Positions 56,150 through 64,000 of a DNA stretch of 64,000 nucleotides are shown piece after piece. The DNA comes from Cadophora sp. MPI-SDFR-AT-0126 (taxonomy: Eukaryota; Ascomycota; Leotiomycetes; Helotiales; Ploettnerulaceae). Within the stretch, counting starts at the first letter, position 1. Every line of letters starts with the position of its first letter. Below the pieces are notes generated by a model. It was not told the DNA's origin and searched no databases. It was given only the letters and a program-made list of their open reading frames with translations. The stretch is from NCBI GenBank assembly GCA_020747065.1, contig JAGMVK010000002.1:2418001-2482000 (forward strand), given 5' to 3'. The translations under genes and the position numbers were made by a program.

Positions 56150-57103
56150 TTGTACTTGATTGAGTGGAGGGAGGGGGGGAAGAAGGGGGACGTTTGAAGC
56201 GTGGGCGTTTGGGAGAGGTGGTTGAGCTGAGCATTTGCTGGGCGTAGTTGGATATGTGAGCCTACAGACTGGTCCATTGGACCATTGCCATTTGGATATA
56301 TGAACTTCTTTTAAACCTTCAAATTCTGTCAAGTAAGCATTGTTAGGATCTTCAACTTTGCATTCCGGGACTAGCAGAGCAGTATCACATTGATAGACCA
56401 AACTTTTTGACTTGTTCATTGCTCATATTGCCTAGTCTATGAACAAATCTGCGTACACCATCCATCTCCTCCAGAGATTAAGATGTCGATATCATCGCAC
56501 GAAGACCAGGCAAACGTGAGTCGAATAGGACCTTTTCGGGGGGTGTTTGTGTTGTGATATGACGTGAGGAAGCGAGTTTGAGAGTCAAGAGTCGAGACTT
56601 GAGTAGTCCAGGCCAGGCGTTCTGGTATAGTGTGGTGTGGAGTGGGGCAATGTAATTTCGTGACTTGTAGGAGAAGTAAGGTCATAGCCGCATGAATGAC
56701 GAGATTAGGACGATTCTCGTGCGTTCGAGGGAGGACGTCGGAATAACAGAGAAGTCGGGACAGTATGTCGGTGTCTCGAGTTGTTGAATGTCAAGGCGAA
56801 TCGTCTGAATCGAGTATCGAGGGGAGTGACAGTTGAAGAAAGAGGCGCTACCTGAAGTACACACCAATCAAGTGCCGCTGATGACCGTAAATTCGTAAAG
56901 TCCATGTCGTAAAAGGAAAGGTAAACATCGAGAAAGTGCCATGAGTGCTTTTGGTAGAAGAGAATCCGTTCATTAAAAGAAGTCGCTGCAGACGTTCAGA
57001 GATTCATCGCAGTATCAGCCTTGCGGCAAGTCAGATCTGGAAGAATCGAGAGTGCTGGTCCGCACGGATAAGAAAATTGTAGAAAGCGAAAAAGTTTCCC
57101 GAT
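56150..57103. other. Convergent intergenic region coactosin / KH protein
   Basis: About 950 bp tail-to-tail, with long 3' UTRs presumed. Open frames below 85 codons, no gene supported. Confidence 0.5.
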
Positions 57104-58261
57104 CTAATCCTGGGCATTGCCTTGGCTTCGGCGCATCTTTTCAGCCTCAAGATTCTCGTACAACAAGTAAAGGGCAGTCTCGTTGGCCTTAGCACTACCC
57201 ATGATGGTGAACATGCGCTCACCGGTGTCGTCATGAGGTGCTTTAGCGATGCTGATGCGGGCTCCGGAAGTCTTGCGGATCTCACTGATCTTGCTACCAG
57301 CTCGGCCAATGATACATCCCACCATGTCAGAGGGAATGCTGATGTTCTGGGTCTGGAGCTCCTCTCCGTTCTCATCATGCGTAGGGGGTCCACGTTGCGC
57401 AGCATCGGAATCGGAGCGGCGGTTGTTGTAGGATCGAGGTGCGCTCTCGCTGAAGTCGTTGCCATTTCCAGTGCGCATGACCCGGTTATTGCTGTAATTG
57501 TCACGGCCATTTCCAGCACCTTGTCCCATGCTTGGTCCTCCACCTGGTTGGGTTCGGACAACCGGATTGTACAGCACAGTACCAGTTCCCCGTTGCCAAT
57601 CGTCCACCAAGCACTTGCAAATTTCCCAAATAGCCTTTTGAATGCCCTCAGGGTTGCCTTGAACTTCAACGATTCGCTCGGTAGATTGAGGGAGCATCTC
57701 CTTTTGTGCTACCATGCGCACGCCGGATACATCTTGGATATGCTTAATCTTGAGACCTTGTCTACCAATGATCGTACCCATCTGGTTGTGCGAAATCAGC
57801 AGCTTGATTGCTGGCAAAATGTCAGCGCAGCTTTCGTCACGAAAGAAGAGCAACTTACGATGAGTACCGGTAGCAGAAACTACACCTCCCATTCCCATCT
57901 GTGGTGCGCCCTCCAACAAAGCCTTTGCGACAATAGCATATGCCTTTGAAATAGCCTCACATCCTCCAGCAATTGTCAAGACACGGTCATGAACACCCTG
58001 AACAACCTTGCTAACACCAGCTTTGACTCCAGTCTCGTCACGCAGATCTGCGACATTCTTACCGCCCTTGCCAATGATGACACCAGCTTCCTTGGAAGAA
58101 ACAATGGCACGGAGCGTGAGCTGCGACTCAGCATACTCTTCTTCGGTCTTGGGGAGGGGTTCGCCGTCAGGTCCAAGTCGTCCCTCGTCGTTGACGTGGA
58201 GGTTGTTCATGCCATCAGCGAGCTCGTCGCCATTCGGCGCATGATCTTGGGGAGAAGACAT
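57104..58261 (-). CDS. Three-KH-domain RNA-binding protein (PCBP/Rnc1/Pbp2-like)
   Basis: Single-stranded RNA-binding protein of the poly(C)-binding type, likely acting on mRNA stability or translation. Exons are 58261-57859 and 57810-57104. The 48-nt intron (GTAAGT, GCTGAC branch, GCCAG) has no stop and keeps frame. Removing it makes GTHPIKLLISHNQMG, the expected start of KH2, and a product of 369 aa. The three GXXG loops are GKGG (64-67), GRQG (150-153) and GRAG (about 303-306), each in the IIG context. Between KH2 and KH3 is a Gly/Asn/Arg-rich linker of about 75 residues. The N-terminal 45 residues are acidic. Fission yeast Rnc1 and budding yeast Pbp2 share this layout; which orthologue cannot be told from the sequence alone. 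Confidence 0.92.
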   Translation of the reverse strand: MSSPQDHAPNGDELADGMNNLHVNDEGRLGPDGEPLPKTEEEYAESQLTLRAIVSSKEAGVIIGKGGKNVADLRDETGVKAGVSKVVQGVHDRVLTIAGGCEAISKAYAIVAKALLEGAPQMGMGGVVSATGTHRKLLFFRDESCADILPAIKLLISHNQMGTIIGRQGLKIKHIQDVSGVRMVAQKEMLPQSTERIVEVQGNPEGIQKAIWEICKCLVDDWQRGTGTVLYNPVVRTQPGGGPSMGQGAGNGRDNYSNNRVMRTGNGNDFSESAPRSYNNRRSDSDAAQRGPPTHDENGEELQTQNISIPSDMVGCIIGRAGSKISEIRKTSGARISIAKAPHDDTGERMFTIMGSAKANETALYLLYENLEAEKMRRSQGNAQD

Positions 58262-59842
58262 ATCGAGGTGGGGAAGTTGTGGTTTGTTTGCGTAAGCAAT
58301 GGGAATTGTTGTGGAAGAGATGTTGATTGAGATCGATCAATTAAGACCTTGCGGATGTCAGCAGGTTGATCGAAGCGTGAATTGAAGACAAAAAGTTGAA
58401 AATTAGTGATCTGAATAATCCGCATAGAAGATAGCGGCGCGTAAGGTGTAGAACATACCGTGTTGAGCCTCTTGCAGAGTGCGCGGATTGTTTTGCGGGA
58501 GGCGTTGAGTTTGAGGAAGTGGGGTGGGAAGATCGGATGCGGAAAGAGGAGGTCGCGAGATGAGTGTCGCGAAGCAAGAGGTGATGGGTAGAGGTGGATC
58601 AGGAAGGGGGGAAAGGCGGAAGGGTAGAGTAGGTGAGGTGAGGTGAGGTGACGGTGCAGATATGCAAAGGTGATTGTGGTGGAGAGAAAAAAAGGTGGAG
58701 GAAGAAGAGGAAGAGTCGCGGTCGCAGGGACAAGACAAAGGGTTTTTGATATTATTGCTACTTAGCAGTCGTCCTTGTGGAGCTAGGCTGTTTTAGGGAC
58801 TAGCTCGAATTCACATCGCGGGGTTCTCTGTTAGACGAGGCGAGGCACTTCTGGTGCTGCTTGGTATTGAGCCCTCTGAGTAGCCATCGTGAGGAATGAG
58901 AACTAAGGACTAAGGACCTCTAGGAGGACCAGTAACCTGGGAGAATCGAAGTCACTGGCTGGGTGAAGCAACATAGTCTCTTCTGCTTCACCTCATGGTC
59001 CCTTCCGGCTGGCCTCTGATGGCCTAGCATCAGAAAATTCGAGCTCATGGGCTTATGGGCCCGCTCTCAGGCGACCGTTCAACAGCGTATCAGAGCTGCA
59101 GCGCCTCGTGGGACGGACGGTGGGACCCTTCTGCGACTCTGCTTCTGTTCGCCCCAATTTGTGAAAACCGCATGCAGCACATCTGCAGAGAGCAATCACT
59201 GCAAAATCCCGGGTCGCGCCGTTCATTGGACAGAAGATCCTAATTTTTCAACCAATTGCCTCAACAATTGCTTCTCTAGAGTGACGGAATGCATCCGGAG
59301 ACGAGTGGTTCGCACTGTCACATGGTTCAATTGTGATAGTCTGATTGACACTACTAGTACGGGGCCGGATTCGAGGGGAGGAGAGGCATGTCAATATATA
59401 GGTAGCTCAAGATCCAATTGAAGTCAATATTGCTTGCTACCACTCTAATTCACATGCATTACGGCTCCAAAGATGTGATTGGGAATCAGTTGTTGGTCAC
59501 AACTGCCCTGCCGACGGATTTGGCATTAAAATGTGACATATAATGGTGTCTCACAACCCGAGTGAGCTGCGTGCGTGCGTGCGCGGATGGATGAGATGTG
59601 GACTGCATTTTGGCGTGGGTACACCGCATGTGCTTCTGCAGTAGCCAGCCTTGGAAAGGACTGCAATGCAGCTAGAGGCCCTCTCTCCACACCACCTGTT
59701 TGCCTCGTTTTATAAATCACTAATTTTCGGAAGAGCTATCTGGTAGGTAGACATATGACCGTCAGATTGCCGTCAGATTGATGCACATCATCCGATTGTT
59801 GTTCGTGGGGGATCTGGTATCCGCGCAATTGGCATTATAAAG
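58262..59842. other. Intergenic: KH-gene promoter and TBC-gene 3' end
   Basis: About 1.6 kb between two minus-strand genes. The KH promoter/leader (58262-58740) is purine-rich on the + strand and carries a GGTGA repeat at about 58631-58651. The rest has no gene; open frames up to 124 codons look random. Confidence 0.5.
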
Positions 59843-62367
59843 TTAGGCCAATGACTGGGTGTTTCCGTCTGATCTTGCCTTACTACCCTTCATGATCCCC
59901 ATATTGAAGATCTCCTCAGATTCCTCCAATAATGGTGGTCTAGAATTCGACTCTCCACCATCATCACCAAACAAAAAGGCAGCCTTTTCCCGATTGGGTC
60001 CCGAAGTTGGCCGTCTCCCAGATTTGAGGAATGGTGAGACTGATTTTGGAGGCGATGATTTGGCAGAAGAGCTTGAAGGAGTATCTGGCTCTAGCATCCA
60101 TGAGAAGCTTGACTGCGCAATGCTTGATCGAGTTGGTACCGGCGCCTTTGGTCTTGTAGAAGATGGCGTATCTCCTTTTTCAGTGCTAGCTTGTGGAATA
60201 TTTATTGTCGGAGTTGATGGTGCTGGATCGGGAATAATCCCTCCACTTGATTCCGGGGCCGGACTGGACTGTAATGATCCACTCACTACTTTCTCTGTAG
60301 AATTTTGAATTTGAATATCTGGTGTTGACAAGGCTGGCGGTTCCGGCGCTGCCATTTTCGAGGGAGTTTCGGGTGGGGGTTGTGGGGTTGACGCGGGTGC
60401 TAGAGGATCTGAGTTTGGGGGTGTGGGATTTGAATCTGGAAGAGGCATTGTTGGATCCTCTAAATAGACTTTGACAAATTCCACTTTCGCGATTGCAAGA
60501 TCCATTGCTTGGACGTATTTGTCTTTATCTCCATCCGGAGACATTGATACGGCTCGAAGATCCGCCATAGCCTGCTCAAGCATCCGTGCCAGTTGCTGGT
60601 TCCGAGCCAATATAGCTGTCACCGAAGCTCTGGAGCTTGGAATAGACCTTCCTTCATCTAGTGACCATCTCATCACATCTGAAGTCCGTCTAGGACCGTT
60701 TCGTGACGCTTGAAGGCCCTGCATATTCTTTTTCACCTCGCCAACTGCGTCACGAACAGCCTGATTGATGCCGAGTCGCTCTCCTCTCTCAAAGACACCT
60801 TTGGCTGCACCCTGAAAAATAGCTTCGACCCCACCTTGCTGCTGTAAGAACCTTGCGGGTGATGGAAGTGGTGTTTTGGTCCTAGATAGTGTGCGCTTTG
60901 GACTCAGTGATTGACCGAGGGGTGTTCCAGGTCGCGAATCCGATGTCCGCAGAGTCGGCGCCTTCCCACTGTATTTGGTAATAATTTTCGCACCACCAGC
61001 GGCACTGAAATTGTCCCGAAGAAAGATAGCATCATTCACAAATGTGTGCGGGCCATTTGGGGATACTGGAGAGGGATACTTGAGTAAAAGCATCAAAGCG
61101 AATGAGTAATTTGCCTCGAGCACTAGAAAACGTTAGATCATTTCCCTTAAGGTCGGAGCCACTAACATTGCCATCTAATTCTCAAAAGCATCGCTACGCA
61201 TACCATGTCTACCAAATCTAGCCCAGGGTCCTCGGCCAGAAGAGTATCCCAAAGAGCTAATAGATCATCGAACGGAAACTCTCGCCCGAAGAGCAATCTG
61301 ATCCATCGGCTATGACACAATCAGCAATACTCTTCAATATCTGATCCGATTATGACCTTACATCAGAAATATCTGGGGTAACACTTCAATGTCGGTTAAA
61401 TGTTTGGCGAGTTCTGGATCCAAGCGAGCAAGATAAACCTCATGTATGCGTTTACTACGCTCAACAATCGGTGAAGCACCTTGTTGAGGTGTCCCAGAAC
61501 CTGTGAGACTTAATCTTTTGTCTGGTTCGCCCAATTCATAAAATGATTTCGCTGTTCGCATAATCAGCGAGAGGAGGGTGAAAGCATCATGCTCAATGTA
61601 AGCAGGATCTAAAGTCTGTCTCAAGAGCGAATCCGTGTCTGGGCTGGATCCAGGTCCTTCCTGCCCATAATCTATAGCATCTTTCTCTACTACCCAGAGG
61701 ATAGGAGCCAGAACCTCGTGCATTCCTTGCCGATAGCCCACATCCTGGTTAATCTTGCAAAATATGAACAGTATGTCTAGCAAGATCCTCTGGGTCTCCG
61801 ATCGTCGAAAGTATGGCTCTTCTGGCATACAGCGTTCGACATCTTGGAAGATTTCTGTTCGTATCTCCTCATCTTGCCGTAGGGTATTCCACGGTGACTG
61901 AATGTCTCAGCACAATCGAGTGAATGGAAGATCTCTAGCTTGACTAAGAATTCTTACATGTTGATCATCGTCCAAAGGGTCTAACGCAGAACCGAGTTCA
62001 TCTGGGTTCTCGATGTATCGTAATAGATGTTCTCTGAGAGAAGTATAGGCACTCCGGGAATCATCCAACGCTCGTGACCAGCTCGTGATATCGGTAGTCT
62101 GGAAAAGCAGAAAAGTCTGGAGCAGACAGGTTAACCTTTTGCTCGAATGGGAATAGTAAGACAAAATAACATGCCTTCCAGCAGACCGAACGGAGTCCAG
62201 ATATGCATGGACTGTTATCACTCTCGACCTTCACCGACTTCTTGAGGCTATCGAGGCTTGCAGCATGGCTTGTAGTGACCTGCCATCGGATTCTGAGACA
62301 TGGTTAGTAGATAAGATATTGTTGGGAATATGTGGGACTTGAACCTTGATTCTTCCAGAGAACGCAT
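59843..62367 (-). CDS. TBC-domain Rab GTPase-activating protein (TBC1D5-like)
   Basis: Stimulates GTP hydrolysis by Rab proteins; TBC1D5 acts on Rab7 with retromer at endosomes. Six exons: 62367-62345, 62292-62175, 62116-61958, 61897-61362, 61309-61167 and 61122-59843, in frame, 752 aa. Intron 2 (62174-62117) has a GC donor (TGGAAG|GCATGT); joining there gives GLRSVCWKTFLLFQTTDITS, the TBC entry motif. The catalytic Arg finger is IFQDVER (about R122, IxxDxxR) and the Gln finger GYRQGMHE (about Q157, YxQ). WIRLLFGREFPFDDLLALWD and LRIRWQLLEANYSFALML complete the domain by about residue 345. The C-terminal 400 residues are Ser/Pro-rich and disordered, with a predicted coiled segment (ILARNQQLARMLEQAMADLR). 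The layout, with loops inside the TBC domain (SPDTDSLLRQTLDPAYIEHD), fits TBC1D5. Confidence 0.92.
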
Positions 62368-62817
62368 CACCACGGGGATTCAACAAAGGACAGGAAATTC
62401 TTCAGGAGAAGGAAACGTCCTGATGTTGTTGGTTTGAGGCTGGAGATATGCAGCACGGGTCATCAGCCCTGTCTCCCCCTGCCTTGCTTGTAGTCCACTA
62501 GGAAGCGGTGATCCAGCCAATCCTAAGTGGGCGGGTCTGGGCACTCAGCCTTCTGGTCCTTCGAATTCCGAAAGGGCAACGTTGAATCCTTTGGCGGACG
62601 CCCACCGCGACACCATCGAAGAGACGGCAGGCGAGCAATTTGCTTGCAGAATACTCTTGGTGCGGTGTTCTTGTGCGCGACGATCCGGCTGTGCTAAACG
62701 GCCGGCTCAACAAAGAGTTCAAATTCCTGAGCGCCGCAAGCAGTTATGCTGCCATTCTCCCTGCTTCAAGAGAATTGATTTCTCGCTACCACGCCAGATC
62801 GTTTACTGTTGCCCGCC
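62368..62817. promoter_or_regulatory. Divergent promoter TBC1D5-like / Laa2-like
   Basis: A 450-bp head-to-head gap. Both genes are predicted to work at the endosome/trans-Golgi interface, so a shared promoter would make functional sense. No specific site assigned. Confidence 0.45.
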
Positions 62818-64000
62818 ATGTCGTCCGATCTCCTCGCTGAATTCGACAGTTTCTACAACCCCCCACAAGATAAACAGCTTGCCACGACGCCGGCATCGAA
62901 TGATCTATACTCCCTGAGTAGTTCAAATTCTACGGGGACAGCTGGATATGGAGGGGGACAGCAATGGCCAGCTCCAGCAAAGCAGCCGGCGGATGATATT
63001 TGGGGGAATATGAGCAGTTTCCAGTCTGCTGCTTCGGCGCAACCTGCTACCACAAGCCAAGATGATATATGGGGATCATTCGAAGCTTCGGTGCCCCAGA
63101 ATCAGAAGCCGTCTTACTCTACAACACAAGCCAATTATAAAGGATGGGGTACAACATCTGGTGAGGTCAGACCGGTAGGAGTTCGAAGGTCTACACTTGA
63201 TATGTTCTCCAGCAACATAGAAGACATTCCGAGTCCAGTAGAAAAGCCAAAGCCCACACCAAAAGTTGCTCCGAAGCCAGTTCGGAAGCCATCATATGGA
63301 GGAGATGTTCTGTTTGATGCTGAAGAGGAGGCTGAGGACGACGATGAGTTTGGAGACTTTGAGACTGTTACAGCACCCGAGCCTGCATCACAGCCACAAC
63401 CACCTCCATCTCAGTCCCTGACGAACATGTTTGGCGCAACTTGTTTGAAGGACAAGCCCCCCAAACGGCCTGCAAACTTGCAGCCGTCAGGTCTGAATGC
63501 TGGCGGTCTACCATACCCACAAGCACCAAAATCACCGTCTTTCCAAGAAAGGAACCCATTCGGTGATTTAGGTCCAGTACTAGCAACGAAGCAGCTGTCA
63601 AATGTAAAGAAAGGGTCCAGACCCAACTCGGCATCACCTGTGACTGCGTGGCCGAACTTTGCACCACCAAAACCTGACCCATATGAAGATTCCCCAGCAC
63701 CAAACAATGCCGAGGAAGAATGGGGCGATTTTGCAGACACTCCAGACCTAGCAGCTATCAAATCACCACGGCCAACCACCGGCATCGAAGCCGACGCCTG
63801 GGCGTGGGACAACGCAGACGGAGTTCTAGCATCTCCTCCAACAGAAGTGAACGAAGCACCACCAACCAACATCCCACCACCATCAATCATCCTCTCCCTA
63901 TTCCCACCACTATTCGACCTCCCCCAATCAAGCCTCTTCAAAGCCGTAGCCGACCAACCCTTCTCTCTCAAAAACCGCATCATCTCCGACCCCTCCACCA
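62818..64000 (+). CDS. Laa2/aftiphilin-like clathrin-adaptor accessory protein, N-terminal part (runs off the right edge)
   Basis: Open from ATG 62818 (MSSDLLAEFDSFYNPPQ, context gccATGt) to the end of the window, 394 codons without a stop. Mostly disordered and Pro/Ser/Asn-rich, with repeated short acidic-aromatic motifs: ADDIWGNMSSF, QDDIWGSFEAS, DDDEFGDFETV, EEEWGDFADTP and RNPFGDLG. EFGDF and WGDF match the motifs that bind the gamma-ear of AP-1/GGA adaptors, as in aftiphilin and yeast Laa2. Near the edge a hydrophobic, apparently ordered part starts (SIILSLFPPLFDLPQSSLFK), like the conserved C-terminal domain of fungal Laa2-related proteins (DUF5102, from memory). Likely acts with AP-1 at trans-Golgi/endosomes. 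Intron content beyond the window unknown. Confidence 0.78.
   Translation, partial: MSSDLLAEFDSFYNPPQDKQLATTPASNDLYSLSSSNSTGTAGYGGGQQWPAPAKQPADDIWGNMSSFQSAASAQPATTSQDDIWGSFEASVPQNQKPSYSTTQANYKGWGTTSGEVRPVGVRRSTLDMFSSNIEDIPSPVEKPKPTPKVAPKPVRKPSYGGDVLFDAEEEAEDDDEFGDFETVTAPEPASQPQPPPSQSLTNMFGATCLKDKPPKRPANLQPSGLNAGGLPYPQAPKSPSFQERNPFGDLGPVLATKQLSNVKKGSRPNSASPVTAWPNFAPPKPDPYEDSPAPNNAEEEWGDFADTPDLAAIKSPRPTTGIEADAWAWDNADGVLASPPTEVNEAPPTNIPPPSIILSLFPPLFDLPQSSLFKAVADQPFSLKNRIISDPST

Noticed and set aside
55787..56419. 210-codon minus-strand ORF opposite coactosin
   Set aside because: Antisense shadow of a C-ending-codon-rich gene; Pro/His/Leu composition is the expected by-product.
1..64000. Transposon, RIP-mutated repeat or horizontally acquired island
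   Set aside because: No transposase or reverse-transcriptase motif, no terminal repeats and no large AT-shifted block were seen by eye; only short tandem repeats were found.

Overview
The window is nuclear DNA from a filamentous ascomycete (Pezizomycotina). The evidence is short spliceosomal introns of about 44-139 nt with CTAAC/CTGAC-like branch points, compact intergenic spaces, CT-rich leaders, and fungal-specific families (Clr5-ankyrin, DUF5321-like, a separase of about 2100 aa, SEA-complex and exportin-T orthologues). A Leotiomycete-type genome is my best guess, by resemblance only. No prokaryotic, viral, rRNA, tRNA or CRISPR feature was found.

Layout. 1-5.7 kb: 3'-truncated xylulokinase (-), mitochondrial-type cation diffusion facilitator (-), SIRT4-like sirtuin (+), small mitochondrial membrane protein (-). 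6-20.6 kb: separase (+), TPR-DnaJ cochaperone (+), exportin-T/Los1 (+). 21-28.5 kb: MFS transporter of the vacuolar/drug H+ antiporter type (-), SEA4/MIOS (-), rRNA-processing protein Efg1 (+). 28.5-37 kb: sparse region with a 20-bp tandem array, a tandem dsRNA-binding-fold protein (+), an unrecognised small gene (-) and an F-box-like protein (+). 37-46.4 kb: Ser-rich disordered protein (-), a degenerate-looking coding fragment (-) and a Clr5-ankyrin protein (-). 46.4-64 kb: a 3.4-kb gap including a long leader, dual-specificity phosphatase (+), Hut1-like transporter (-), coactosin (+), three-KH RNA-binding protein (-), TBC1D5-like Rab GAP (-), and a divergent 3'-truncated Laa2/aftiphilin-like protein (+).

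I rebuilt the exon structure of most genes from splice signals and checked that the joined exons keep frame. Genes are mostly unrelated housekeeping functions, with several divergent pairs (CDF/sirtuin, DUF5321-like/separase, SEA4/EFG1, HUT1/coactosin, TBC1D5-like/LAA2-like). The last pair both belong to endosome/trans-Golgi traffic. I found no new multi-gene system. The unusual signals are at gene-structure level: two GC-AG introns, three stop-free introns of length 3n, an in-frame TAG followed by an intact coding-like tail, and an orphan coding fragment at 41.9-42.5 kb.
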